Assembly (NCBI RefSeq): GCF_000600335.2
Contig: NZ_KK088568.1
Coordinates: forward strand, 1 to 55,692
Length of the DNA: 55,692 nucleotides
DNA from: Rubellimicrobium mesophilum DSM 19309
GTDB taxonomy: Bacteria > Pseudomonadota > Alphaproteobacteria > Rhodobacterales > Rhodobacteraceae
Direction: 5' to 3'
Shown here: positions 1 through 9,973 of the stretch, piece after piece
How positions within the stretch are numbered: position 1 is the first letter of the stretch
Layout of the letters: each line of letters opens with the position of its first letter
Program-made: the position numbers and the translations under genes
The notes under the pieces: generated by a model
What the model was told of the DNA's origin: nothing
Seen by the model: the letters and a program-made list of their open reading frames with translations, nothing else
Database searches by the model: none

Positions 1-627
1 GACACGCTGGACCCGGAGCGGTTCAAGCGACTCACCCGCTGGGGGCGGCTCGACCAGGTGCTGCGCGGGATCGAGGCGGCGAAGGCGGCGGGGCTGCGGG
101 TCAAGATCAACGCCGTCGCGCTGAAGGGCGAGACGGAGGAGGAGATGTTCGACCTCCTCGGCTGGTGCGCGGATCACGGGCACGACCTGACCTTTATCGA
201 GGTCATGCCGATGGGCGACATCGGCAACGAGATGCGGCTGGATCAGTTCTGGTCGCTGCGCGACCTGCGCCGGCGGATCGAGGAGCGGTTCACGCTCACC
301 GACCTGACGGATCGGACCGGGGGGCCGGCGCGCTATGCGCGGGTCGAGGAGACGGGCCAGAGGATCGGCTTCATCACGCCGCTCTCCCACAACTTCTGCG
401 AGAGCTGCAACCGCGTGCGGCTGACCTGCACCGGGCAGCTTCATACCTGTCTGGGGCAGGAAGGGTCGTCGGACCTGCGGGCGGCCTTGCGGGCCTCGGA
501 GGACGATGCGCTGCTGGACGACGCGATCCGGGCGGCGATTCGGCTCAAGCCCAAGGGGCACGACTTCGACTACTCGCGCGGGGTGGCGGGCAAGATCAGC
601 CGCCACATGAGCCACACCGGGGGATGA
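1..627 (+). CDS. moaA: GTP 3',8-cyclase MoaA, C-terminal part (5' end outside window)
   Basis: This is the C-terminal two thirds of MoaA, the radical-SAM enzyme that starts molybdenum cofactor synthesis from GTP. The reading frame is open from base 1, so the N-terminal radical-SAM CX3CX2C cluster is outside the window. What is visible includes the conserved FIEVMPMGD segment and the second [4Fe-4S] ligand set [11 protein letters not shown]...HTC, which has the CX2CX13C spacing that binds the substrate-side cluster. The protein ends in the characteristic Gly-Gly tail (SHTGG) that inserts in the active site. The stop overlaps the next start codon by four bases (ATGA), so waaA is probably translationally coupled, although the functions are unrelated. 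Confidence 0.96.
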   Translation, partial: DTLDPERFKRLTRWGRLDQVLRGIEAAKAAGLRVKINAVALKGETEEEMFDLLGWCADHGHDLTFIEVMPMGDIGNEMRLDQFWSLRDLRRRIEERFTLTDLTDRTGGPARYARVEETGQRIGFITPLSHNFCESCNRVRLTCTGQLHTCLGQEGSSDLRAALRASEDDALLDDAIRAAIRLKPKGHDFDYSRGVAGKISRHMSHTGG

Positions 628-1901
628 CGCCCAAGGGGGCGCGACGGCCGACGCTCCTCCTGAGGGCGGTGCTGGGGCTTGAGCGGGTGGCGCCCGCCCT
701 GCCCCGCTGGCTCGCGGCGCGGGCGCATCGGCGGCAGGGGGCGGAGGCGGGCCGGTTTCCCGAGAGGCTCGGGCGGGCGTCGGAAGCGCGGCCCGGAGGG
801 CGGCTCATCTGGGTCCATGCGGCCTCGGTGGGCGAGGTCGTGGCGGCGCGGGACCTTGCGCGGGACCTCGCGGCGGAGACGGGGGCGAGCCTGCTGTTCA
901 CGACCACGACGCAGGGTGGCGCGGGGGCGGTGCCGAAACAGGCGCTGCACCAGTTCGCGCCGGTGGACACGCCGGGGGCGGTCGCGGGGTTCCTCGACCA
1001 CTGGTGGCCGGACCTGGGGATATTCGTGGAGGCGGATGTCTGGCCTCGGCTCGTGCTGGAGGCCACGCGACGCGGCGTGCCGCTGGCGCTGGTGAACGCG
1101 CGGGCCTCGCGGACGAGGACGAGGCTGCCGGGGAGCTTGGGGGCGCTGCTGTCGCGGTTCGCGGTGGTGACGGCGCAGGACGAATCCGTGCGGGGGGAGT
1201 TGAAGAGGCTGGGGCTGGCCTGCGTGGAGGCGGTGGGGGACCTGCGGGCCTCGGCCGAGCCGCCGCCGGCCGATTGCGCGATGCTGGAGGCGCTGCGGGG
1301 AGAGATCGGCGGACGGCCGGTCTGGGCCGCCGTGTCGACTCATCCAGGCGACGAGGTGGAGGTGCTGGAGGCGCATCGCGCGGCGCGGGGGCGGCATCCG
1401 GGGCTCCTGCTGCTCTGGGCGCCGCGTCATCCGGCGAGGAGAGCCGACATCGTGCGGGCGGTCGAGGGCGCGGGCCTGCGGGTGGCACGGCGGAGCCGGG
1501 GGGAGCCGGTGTCGGGCGGGACGGACGTGCTGGTGCTCGACACGCTGGGCGAGACCGGGCTGGTGTTCCGGCTGGCGCCGCTGAGCTTTCTTGGCGGGAG
1601 CTTCGGGCCCGAGGGGGGGCACAACCCTTGGGAGCCGGCCAGCTTGGGGAGCGCGCTGCTGTCGGGGCCGAGGGTGGCGAACCACCGGCAGAGCTTCGCG
1701 CGGCTGGAGGGGGCCGGGGCGGCGCGGATCGTTGAGGACGGGGCGGAGCTGGGGGCCGCCGTGGCCGGGCTCCTCGGGACGGCGAAGCTGGACGGGATGC
1801 GCGAGGCGGGTCGGCGGGCGGCGGCCGAGGGGAGCGGGGTGCGGGCACGGACATTGGAGCTCTTGCGGCCGCTCCTTGCGGCCCGGGCGGCGGGGGCCTA
1901 G
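624..1901 (+). CDS. waaA: 3-deoxy-D-manno-octulosonic acid (Kdo) transferase
   Basis: A 425-residue GT30 enzyme that moves Kdo from CMP-Kdo onto lipid A precursor at the inner face of the cytoplasmic membrane. The family signature WVHAASVGE is near residue 60, followed by the [10 protein letters not shown] segment (ETELWP in the enterobacterial enzyme) and the C-terminal donor-site region [19 protein letters not shown]. The ATG at 624 is chosen because it overlaps the moaA stop by four bases and gives a normal length; the frame is open further upstream but that part shadows moaA. The N-terminal membrane helix is short compared with E. coli. It is followed at 10 bases by a glycan-modifying gene, which suggests an LPS-core unit. 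Confidence 0.93.
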   Translation: MTPKGARRPTLLLRAVLGLERVAPALPRWLAARAHRRQGAEAGRFPERLGRASEARPGGRLIWVHAASVGEVVAARDLARDLAAETGASLLFTTTTQGGAGAVPKQALHQFAPVDTPGAVAGFLDHWWPDLGIFVEADVWPRLVLEATRRGVPLALVNARASRTRTRLPGSLGALLSRFAVVTAQDESVRGELKRLGLACVEAVGDLRASAEPPPADCAMLEALRGEIGGRPVWAAVSTHPGDEVEVLEAHRAARGRHPGLLLLWAPRHPARRADIVRAVEGAGLRVARRSRGEPVSGGTDVLVLDTLGETGLVFRLAPLSFLGGSFGPEGGHNPWEPASLGSALLSGPRVANHRQSFARLEGAGAARIVEDGAELGAAVAGLLGTAKLDGMREAGRRAAAEGSGVRARTLELLRPLLAARAAGA

Positions 1902-1910
1902 GGCAAGGGC

Positions 1911-2906
1911 ATGGTCGTCCGCCCCAAGGCCGTGATCCTCAACGACACCTCCTCGCGGTATCACCATGGGTGCAGCCGGGTGATGCGCCTGCTGCTGCGC
2001 GGGCTGGACGAGGCCGGGATCGAGGTCGCGGCGCGGAGCCCGGCGCGGGCGGACTGGGCGCGGGACGAAGGGGTCCTCGCGGCGCTTCGGGGCGCGCAGG
2101 TGGTCGTCATCAACGGCGAGGGGACGCTGCACGACGGGGCGCCTTTGGGGGCGCGGCTGCTGTCGGTGCTGGACCATCCCGACGCGGCGGGGAAGCCGGT
2201 GGCTCTGGTCAACGCGCTCTGGCAGGACAACCCGCCGGAGTGGGACGGATGGCTCTCGCGGCTGGCGCTGGCCTCGGCGCGAGACAGCGGGTCGGCCGAG
2301 GCGTTCCGGCGGGTGCGGGGACAGGGGCGCTGGGGGCCGGACCTGTCGATGTCGGCTCCGGCGGAGGTCGCGGCGGTCTCGCGGCAGGGGCTGGTGGTCG
2401 GGGACTCGGTGCGGTTCGAGGCGCGGCGGGCGCTCGCGCAAGCGGCTCAGAGGCTCGGGGCCTGCTATGTGCCGACCAAGACGCTCAAGGGACGGGTTTG
2501 GGACGTCGGTCCGGCGCGGTCGCTGCTTTGGCGGGCCTATAATGGCGTCTGGACGGGGCGCGTGCCGGAGTTCGAGATGCCGCGCGACGAAGGGGCGTAT
2601 CTGGCGCGCCTCGCACGGGCGGAGGGGCACGTCACGGGGCGGTTCCATGCGGTGTGCCTGTCGATGCTGACGGGGACGCCGGTGCTGGCGCTGGCCTCGC
2701 GGACCTCGAAGATCGAGCGGCTGCTCAAGGATGCGGGGCTGGGGGACTCGCGGCTGATCTCGGTGGAGGCGTTGGAGCGGCTCACGGCGAAGGAGGCGGC
2801 GCGGCCCTTCTCCAAGGGGGAGAAGAAGGCGGTCGCCGAGTTCCTGACGCAGGGTCGGACTGAGGCGAAGCGGCTCTTCGCGGACATCCGGGGGCTCTGT
2901 GGGTGA
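1911..2906 (+). CDS. Polysaccharide pyruvyl transferase family protein
   Basis: A 331-residue soluble protein of the polysaccharide pyruvyl transferase (CsaB-like) family. Family-typical segments are the early Asn-Gly-Glu-Gly-Thr loop (NGEGTLHDG, near residue 67) and the C-terminal TGRFHAVCLSMLTGTPVLAL stretch with the family His. Members transfer a ketal pyruvate from phosphoenolpyruvate to a sugar, but some are sugar transferases of unknown donor, so the acceptor cannot be named. It starts 10 bases after waaA and its stop overlaps the GTG start of the GT29-like gene, so the three genes look like one operon for modifying the LPS core or another surface glycan. Confidence 0.78.
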   Translation: MVVRPKAVILNDTSSRYHHGCSRVMRLLLRGLDEAGIEVAARSPARADWARDEGVLAALRGAQVVVINGEGTLHDGAPLGARLLSVLDHPDAAGKPVALVNALWQDNPPEWDGWLSRLALASARDSGSAEAFRRVRGQGRWGPDLSMSAPAEVAAVSRQGLVVGDSVRFEARRALAQAAQRLGACYVPTKTLKGRVWDVGPARSLLWRAYNGVWTGRVPEFEMPRDEGAYLARLARAEGHVTGRFHAVCLSMLTGTPVLALASRTSKIERLLKDAGLGDSRLISVEALERLTAKEAARPFSKGEKKAVAEFLTQGRTEAKRLFADIRGLCG

Positions 2907-3514
2907 ACCGGGCGGGGTTCCTTTGGGCGAGACTCTTGGGCGACGAGGCAGCGCTCATGCGGCTCTCGGACTCGCCCGAGGCGCTGTTCGCGGAACTGGA
3001 GGGGCGGCGCGTGGCGCTGGTGGGCAACGCGCGGTCGCTGGCGGAGCGGGCCGAGGGGGCGGAGATCGACGGGGCGGAGCTCGTGATCCGGCTGAACGCG
3101 GCGCCCCTGCCCTCGCCCGTCTCGCACGGCACGCGGACGGACTGGATGGCCGTGTCGGTGCCGGTGGAGGACGGCGTCATCGAGGAGCGCAGGCCCCGGC
3201 GGGTGCTCTGGATGACGCCCAAGCGGAAGCGGCTGCCATGGCGGATCGCGCGGCGGCCGGGGTTCGCGCTGGCGCCGGCGGAGTGGAACGCGCGGCTCGC
3301 GGCGGAGCTGGGGGCGCGGCCGACGACGGGGGCGATGGTGATCGACCTGCTCGCGCGGTCGGGCGCGCGGGGGGTGCGGCTGCACGGCTTCGACTTCTTC
3401 GCGTCGCTGTCGCTCTCGGGCGGGCGGACGGCGAAGGACGTGCCGCACGACTTCGGGGCGGAAAAGGCGTGGGTGGAGCGTCTGGCGGAGCGGGACGGAC
3501 GGTTCGTGCTGTAG
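2903..3514 (+). CDS. GT29 sialyltransferase-like glycosyltransferase
   Basis: A 203-residue protein that looks like a minimal GT29 sialyltransferase. The L-motif region at residues 37-68 contains VALVGNARSL and EIDGAELVIRLNAAP, the S-motif-like region at 140-166 contains PTTGAMVIDLL and GFDFF, and a VS-type H-X4-E (HDFGAE) lies at 182-187. In animal sialyltransferases these bind CMP-sugar and acceptor. The start is a GTG overlapping the previous stop (GTGA). Placed directly behind the Kdo transferase, it may use CMP-Kdo or CMP-sialic acid; plant GT29-like proteins have been linked to Kdo, so Kdo is a reasonable guess but unproven. No signal peptide or membrane helix is evident, consistent with a cytoplasmic enzyme. 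Confidence 0.75.
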   Translation: MNRAGFLWARLLGDEAALMRLSDSPEALFAELEGRRVALVGNARSLAERAEGAEIDGAELVIRLNAAPLPSPVSHGTRTDWMAVSVPVEDGVIEERRPRRVLWMTPKRKRLPWRIARRPGFALAPAEWNARLAAELGARPTTGAMVIDLLARSGARGVRLHGFDFFASLSLSGGRTAKDVPHDFGAEKAWVERLAERDGRFVL

Positions 3515-3556
3515 GGCAGGCGCTTGAGGGCGGCCTTGAATCGGGTCGCGGCGCCT

Positions 3557-3644
3557 GGGCGGCGGGCGCAGCTTCCCCTACCCCGCCGGGCGGCGACCCA
3601 GGGACAGGATCACCATGGCCGAGAAAGATTGAGAAACCGTTAAC
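3557..3644 (+). repeat. Intergenic 88-bp repeat, copy 1
   Basis: First of three copies of an 88-bp unit. It starts GGGCGGCGGGCGCA, contains a 32-base block at 3575-3606 (beginning CCCCTACCCCGCC, ending CCCAGGGACA) that is identical in all copies, then TCACCATGGC, and ends in TTGA-N7-TTAAC at 3629-3644, a near match to the CtrA box. It sits 42 bases after the GT29-like stop, between convergent genes. It does not encode a plausible protein. Confidence 0.85.
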
Positions 3645-3683
3645 AGCCTCGAAAAAGGTCGCGAGGTGCTGCGCGAGTCCCAG

Positions 3684-3710
3684 CGCCGGGCGCGTGGTGC
3701 GTGCCCGGCG
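3684..3710 (-). terminator. Hairpin downstream of the M20D amidohydrolase
   Basis: CGCCGGGC at 3684-3691 pairs perfectly with GCCCGGCG at 3703-3710, loop of 11 bases, 19 bases past the amidohydrolase stop on the minus strand. No T-run follows, so it may be a weak terminator or an mRNA 3'-end stabiliser. Confidence 0.45.
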
Positions 3711-3728
3711 GCGGAAGCGGTTGCGACG

Positions 3729-4895
3729 TCACGACGCCAGTGGCATCCGCATCTCGGCCACGCCGGCGAGCCATGAGCAGCCGGCGGGGATCGCCTCGTC
3801 GTTGAAGTCGTATTCGGGGTGGTGGACCGCCGCCGTGTCGCCGTTGCCCACGAGGATGTAGGCTCCGGGGCGGGACTCGAGCATGTAGGCGAAGTCCTCG
3901 CCGCCCATGACCAGCGGGGCCTCGTCGCAGGAGCCCGAGACGGCCGTGGCGACCTCGCGGGCGAAGTCGGTCTGGGCCTCGTGGTTGGCCATCACGGGAT
4001 AGCCGCGGTGGTAGGCGATCCGGGCGGTCGCGCCGTAGGCCATGCAGGTCGCCTCGGCGATGGCCTTGAGGCGCGTCTCGGCGAGGTCGCGTAGCTCCTT
4101 GGACATGGTGCGGACGGTGCCCCTGAGCGTGACCCGCGAGGGGATCACGTTGAACGCCTTGGACGAGGACTCCACGGACGTGACCGACACGACGATCTGG
4201 CTCACCGGGTCGGCGTTGCGGCTCACGATGCTCTGGAGCGCAAGGACGACGTGGGAGGCCGTCACCGTGGGGTCGATGGTCTCCTGCGGCTTGGCGGCGT
4301 GGCCGCCCTTGCCTTCGACGGTGATCTCGAACTGGTCGGTCGACGCGAAGAAGGTGCCGGCGCGGATCGAGAAGCTGCCCACGGGGCGGCCGGGCCAGTT
4401 GTGCATCCCGTAGACCTCGGTGACGCGCCATCTGTCCATGAGGCCGTCCGCGACCATCTCGCGCCCGCCGCCGCCGCCCTCCTCGGCGGGCTGGAAGATG
4501 ACGAGGACGGTGCCGTCGAAGTTGCGCGTCTCGCAGAGGTACTTGGCGGCGCCGAGGAGCATGGCGGTGTGGCCATCGTGGCCGCAGGCGTGCATCGCGC
4601 CGGGGGTCTTGGAGGCGTGAGGGAGGCCCGTGGCCTCCATGATCGGGAGCGCGTCCATGTCGGCGCGCAGGCCGATGACCTTGCCGGAGCTGTCCTGACG
4701 GCCCTTGATGACGCCCACGACGCCAGTGCGGCCGAGGCCCGTCACCACCTCGTCGCAGCCGAAGGCCCTGAGCTTGTCGGCGACCAGCGCGGAGGTGCGG
4801 TGGGTCTCGAAGAGGATCTCGGGGTTCTCGTGGATGTCGCGGCGCCAGGCGGCGATCTCGGGCTGCATCTCGGCGAAGCGGTTCTTGGGGGGCAT
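3729..4895 (-). CDS. M20D family amidohydrolase (hippurate hydrolase-like)
   Basis: A 388-residue zinc/manganese amidohydrolase of the M20D group (hippurate hydrolase, N-acyl-amino-acid or indole-3-acetyl-amino-acid hydrolases). The metal site appears in HACGHDGHT (near residue 100), the catalytic Glu pair in FQPAEEGGGGG, and GMHNWPG and GGEDFAYML follow as usual for the family. The ATG at 4895 is preceded by AGGAG at a normal distance, so the longer upstream frame is not used. It is divergent from a peptide-type ABC transporter operon starting 180 bases away, which suggests that an imported acylated amino acid or short peptide is its substrate. The exact substrate cannot be read from sequence. 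Confidence 0.88.
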   Translation of the reverse strand: MPPKNRFAEMQPEIAAWRRDIHENPEILFETHRTSALVADKLRAFGCDEVVTGLGRTGVVGVIKGRQDSSGKVIGLRADMDALPIMEATGLPHASKTPGAMHACGHDGHTAMLLGAAKYLCETRNFDGTVLVIFQPAEEGGGGGREMVADGLMDRWRVTEVYGMHNWPGRPVGSFSIRAGTFFASTDQFEITVEGKGGHAAKPQETIDPTVTASHVVLALQSIVSRNADPVSQIVVSVTSVESSSKAFNVIPSRVTLRGTVRTMSKELRDLAETRLKAIAEATCMAYGATARIAYHRGYPVMANHEAQTDFAREVATAVSGSCDEAPLVMGGEDFAYMLESRPGAYILVGNGDTAAVHHPEYDFNDEAIPAGCSWLAGVAEMRMPLAS

Positions 4896-4991
4896 GGGAG
4901 GCACTCCTCTGGTCCTGCCGTTTGTCGCCCGGGGCGCGGCGGGGGGCAAGCCCGGGCGGGGCCACGCCGCCACGTCGCCCCACGCGAGGGG

Positions 4992-5019
4992 TTGCGGGAC
5001 GCCGCTTTGGTGGTAGCGT
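4992..5019 (+). promoter_or_regulatory. Possible promoter of the peptide ABC transporter operon
   Basis: TTGCGG (4992-4997) and TAGCGT (5014-5019) are separated by 16 bases in the 180-base gap upstream of the first transporter gene. The match to the sigma-70 consensus is partial, so this is tentative. Confidence 0.3.
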
Positions 5020-5075
5020 TCGTCGCAATCAGGCCATCAAGGCCCGGACGAGACATAGGAACAGGGAGGTTCCGA

Positions 5076-6092
5076 ATGCCCGAAGGGGCGCCGCCTGTCC
5101 TGGACGTCCGGGACCTCAGGGTCGTGTTCCGCACCCGGGTGGGCGACATCCACGCCGTGAACGACGTCTCCTTCAGCTTGCGCGCGGGGGAGCTTCTGGG
5201 CGTGGTGGGCGAGTCCGGGTCGGGCAAGTCCGTGACGATGATGTCGCTCCTCGGCCTCCTCCCCTCCCCGCCCGCCGTGGTGACCGGCCGGGGCGTGATG
5301 TTCGAGGGGAAGGACCTGCTGCGGCTGCCGGACGAGGAGATGCGGACGGTGCGCGGGGGGCGGATCGGCTTCGTGTTCCAGGACCCGATGACCTCCTTGA
5401 ACCCGGTCTTCACGGTGGGCTTCCAGATCATGGAGCCGCTGCGCAAGCACCTGGGGATGAGCAAGCGGCAGGCGCGGGCTCGGGCGGCGGAGCTGCTGGC
5501 GCTGGTGGGCATCCCGGCGGCCTCGGCGCGGCTCGACGACTATCCGCACCAGTTCTCGGGCGGGATGCGGCAGCGGGTGATGATCGCCATCGCGCTGGCC
5601 TGCGATCCCAAGGTCCTGATCGCGGACGAGCCCACGACCGCGCTCGACGTGACGATCCAGGCGCAGATCCTGGAGCTCATGTCCGAGCTGCGCGAGAAGC
5701 TCGGCATGGCGGTGATCTGGATCACGCATGACCTGGGGGTGATCGCCGGGATCGCGGACCGGGTGATCGTCATGTACGGGGGGCAGGTGGTCGAGCACGC
5801 GCCGGCCGAGGACCTGTTCGAGGACCCGCGGCATCCCTACACGCAGGCACTCCTGACCACGGTTCCCAAGGTGCATGGGGAGAGGGCCAGGCGGCTGACG
5901 GTGATCCAGGGGCAGCCGCCGATCCTGGGGCCTTCCCGGACTTCTGCACCTTCAAGGACCGCTGCCCCTTCGCCTTCGACGTCTGCCAGCGGCTGAACCC
6001 GCAGCGCTACCCGGTGGACGAGGGGCACGATGCGGCCTGCTTCCTGAACGACCCGGGGCTCGCGCCGCAGCGACCGGTGCTGGAGGCTGTGG

Positions 6093-6100
<8 letters not shown>
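5076..6100 (+). CDS. Peptide ABC transporter ATP-binding protein (DppD/OppD type), frameshifted near its 3' end
   Basis: ATPase subunit of a dipeptide/oligopeptide importer. It shows Walker A GESGSGKS, the signature FSGGMRQRV, Walker [12 protein letters not shown] and the H-loop ITHD. The ATG at 5076 follows AGGGAGG. The frame is correct to about 5930, where a G/C run (GGGGCC, 5927-5932) shifts it: the direct frame stops at 5996, but the next frame continues as [18 protein letters not shown]..., the expected C-terminal domain with its cysteine cluster, to the stop at 6098-6100. One missing base explains this. Restored, the gene overlaps the next ATPase start by eight bases. I read it as an intact gene with a sequence error; a real truncation of the C-terminus is possible. 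Confidence 0.88.
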
Positions 6101-7177
<1,077 letters not shown>

Positions 7178-7181
<4 letters not shown>

Positions 7182-8891
7182 GACTCAAGACGGCTCTGAT
7201 GGGTGCGGCCGCCGTGGGGCTGGCGCTGGCCAGCCAGGCCTCGGCCCAGACGCGGGGCGAGGACGGCGCCCTCAACCTGCTGTTCTGGCAGGCGGTCTCG
7301 ACCCTGAACCCCTACCTGTCGCAGGGGACCAAGGACGTGACGGCGGCCTCGATCGTGCTGGAGCCGCTCGCCCGCTATGACCAGGACGGGAACATGGTGC
7401 CGATCCTGGCCACCGAGATCCCGACGCTGGAGAACGGCGGCGTCAGCGAGGACCTGACCACGGTCACCTGGAAGCTGAACCCCGACATCCAGTGGTCGGA
7501 CGGGACGCCCTTCACGGCGGCGGACGTGGTGTTCTCGTGGCAGTACTGCACGACCGAGGGGACCGGGTGCGCGCAGGCCTCGAACTTCGAGGGCGTGACC
7601 GCCGTCGAGGCGGTGGACGACCACACCGTCAGGATCACCTTCGGGGCCCCGACCCCCTTCCCCTACCAGCCCTTCGTGGGCCAGCAGTCCCCGGTCATCC
7701 AGGCCGCCCAGTTCAAGGACTGCGCCGGCGCCAACGCGGCGACCTGCACCGAGCAGAACTCCATGCCGGTCGGCACCGGGCCGTTCCGCGTGACGCAGTT
7801 CCTGCCGAACGACGTGGTGACCTTCGAGGCCAACCCCAACTACCGCGACGCGGCCAAGCCCGCCTTCGCGAGCGTGACGCTCAAGGGCGGCGGCGACGCG
7901 ACCGGGGGCGGCGCGGGCCGTGTTCGAGACGGGCGAGACGGACTACGCCTGGAACCTCCAGGTCGCGCCCGACGTGCTGGCGCCGATGCAGGACGCCGGG
8001 AACGGCCAGCTCCTCGTAGCCTTCGGGTCGAACGTGGAGCGCATCGAGGCCAACCTCACCGATCCCTCGCCCGACCTGCCGGAGGGCGAGCGTTCCACCG
8101 TCGCGCACCCGCATCCGTTCCTGTCGGACCCGAGGGTGCGCGAGGCGCTGTCCATCGCCATCGACCGGCAGACGCTGGTGGACGTGGGCTACGGCGACGC
8201 GGGGACCGTGACCTGCAACCTCGTCCCGGCCCCGGCGGCCTATGCGAGCGACAACACCGCCTGCCTCCAATACGACCCGGAGCGGGCCAAGTCGCTCCTC
8301 GACGAGGCGGGCTGGACGGACACGGACGGGGACGGCATCCGCGACAAGGACGGGCAGCCGCTCTCGATCCTGTTCCAGACCTCGACGAACCCGGTGCGGC
8401 AGGACTTCCAGGCGCTCATCAAGCAGTTCTGGGACGAGATCGGCGTGACGACGGAACTGCGGAACATCGACGCTGCGGTCTACTTCGGCGGCGACGCCGG
8501 GTCCCCCGACACCATCGAGAAGTTCTACGCCGACGTGGAGATGTACGCGAACGAGTTCCCCGGCACCGACCCGCAGGCCTATCTGGCGCAGTACACCTGC
8601 GACAAGATCCCCTCGCCCGAGACCCAGTGGCAAGGCCAGAACATCAACCGCTATTGCGATCCGGCCTACGAGGAGCTGCTGGCCAAGCTCACCCAGACGG
8701 GCGACCCGACCGAGCGGGGCACCATCGCCAAGCAGCTCAACGACATGCTGACCAAGGACAGCAACGTCATCATCCCGCTGCTGCTGCGCGGCCGGGTGTC
8801 CGGCTCGTCCAACTCGCTCCAGGGCGTGGTGATGAACGCCTGGGACTCGGAGCTCTGGAACATCGCGGACTGGACCCGCGCGGACGGCTGA
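7178..8891 (+). CDS. Peptide ABC transporter substrate-binding protein (SBP family 5), frameshifted
   Basis: Periplasmic binding protein for the peptide transporter, about 570 residues when joined. It has a clear Sec signal peptide ([23 protein letters not shown]^Q) and the family-5 signature [15 protein letters not shown]. The N-terminal frame is correct to the GGGGG run at 7904-7908, after which the continuation [21 protein letters not shown] lies in the next frame and runs to the stop at 8889-8891. One inserted base explains it: the expected reading across the junction is [14 protein letters not shown]. Start ATG overlaps the upstream stop. A calcium-like acidic segment ([12 protein letters not shown]) is present near residue 385. 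Most likely a functional gene with an insertion error. Confidence 0.87.
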
Positions 8892-8965
8892 CGTCCGCCT
8901 GAGCGCGTCATCGGGGGCGGTGCCACGCGCGCCGCCTCCTCCCATAAGCGGGGACCTGGGGACCC

Positions 8966-9973
8966 ATGCTCACCTACACGATCCGCCGCCTCCTCCTCGC
9001 GATCCCGACGCTCCTGTTCATTGCGCTGGTGGTGTTCCTGCTGCTGGACCTCGCGCCCGGCGACCCGCTCGCGGACCAGCCGCTGACGATCCCGCCCGAG
9101 GTGCGCGAGGAGATGCGGCGGGCGCTGGGGCTGGACCAGCCGGCCTACGTGCGGTTCGGGCTCTGGCTGTACCAGTTCTTCGTGGTCGAGCCGAAGGTGC
9201 TGATCGACCACATCTTCGGGACCAGTCTCGCGGCGGGAGACGCGCGGGTGATCTCCTGGCAGTTCAAGCTGCCGGTGATGGACGTGATCGTCCAGCGGAT
9301 GCCGCAGACGCTCTGGGTCGTGGGCTCGGCCTACGTCATCGGGGTGCTGATCGCGGTGCCCATCGGGATCGTCTCGGCGGTGCGGCAGTATTCGATCCTG
9401 GACCAGATCGGGACCTTCATCTCGATGGTGGGATTCTCGGTGCCGACCTTCTTCACCGGGGTCTTGCTGATCGTGATCTTCTCGGTCCAGCTCGGCTGGT
9501 TCCCCTCGATCTACGACACGCAGCTCGTGGTCGACGACTGGCATTCCTTCCTGATGCAGCTTCGGCAAATGGCGATGCCCGTGTTCGTGCTGGCGCTGTT
9601 CAACGCGGCGCAGATCAGCCGCTACATGCGGGCCTCGATGCTCGACAACCTGACGCAGGACTACGTGCGGACCGCGCGGGCCAAGGGGATGGACGAGCGG
9701 GTCGTCGTGCTGCGGCACGTGCTGCGCAACTCCATGATCCCGGTCGTGACGGTGGTCGCGCTGGGGGTGCCGACGGTGTTCGGCGGCGCCATCATCACCG
9801 AGCAGGTGTTCAAGGTGAACGGGCTCGGGCAGCTCCTCATCACGGCGATCCACGCGAACGACCTGCCGATGGTCCAGACGCTGACCTTCATCTTCGCGGT
9901 GCTGATCGTCCTCTTCAACCTGATCGCCGACGTCCTCTACGGGATGCTCGACCCGAGGATCCGCTATGACTGA
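8966..9973 (+). CDS. Peptide ABC transporter permease (DppB/OppB type)
   Basis: A 335-residue inner-membrane permease of the DppB/OppB family. The first helix (IRRLLLAIPTLLFIALVVFLLLDLAPGDP) is typical of DppB, there are six predicted helices, and the ATPase-contacting EAA loop appears as YVRTARAKGMDERVVVLRH. It follows the binding protein after 74 bases and overlaps the second permease by eight bases. Together the permeases form the channel of the importer. The 74-base gap holds no clear terminator, so transcription probably continues from the binding-protein gene. Confidence 0.93.
   Translation: MLTYTIRRLLLAIPTLLFIALVVFLLLDLAPGDPLADQPLTIPPEVREEMRRALGLDQPAYVRFGLWLYQFFVVEPKVLIDHIFGTSLAAGDARVISWQFKLPVMDVIVQRMPQTLWVVGSAYVIGVLIAVPIGIVSAVRQYSILDQIGTFISMVGFSVPTFFTGVLLIVIFSVQLGWFPSIYDTQLVVDDWHSFLMQLRQMAMPVFVLALFNAAQISRYMRASMLDNLTQDYVRTARAKGMDERVVVLRHVLRNSMIPVVTVVALGVPTVFGGAIITEQVFKVNGLGQLLITAIHANDLPMVQTLTFIFAVLIVLFNLIADVLYGMLDPRIRYD

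Noticed and set aside
570..2648. Long antisense open frame across waaA and its neighbour (and similar long frames elsewhere, such as 3640-5028 minus and 14018-15595 plus)
   Set aside because: These are shadow frames of real genes in a very GC-rich sequence; their translations are Arg/Pro/Ala-rich, have no family motifs and no ribosome site.
5997..6092. Separate short gene between the two peptide ATPases
   Set aside because: The bases encode the frameshifted C-terminal domain of the first ATPase (cysteine cluster [15 protein letters not shown]), not a separate protein.
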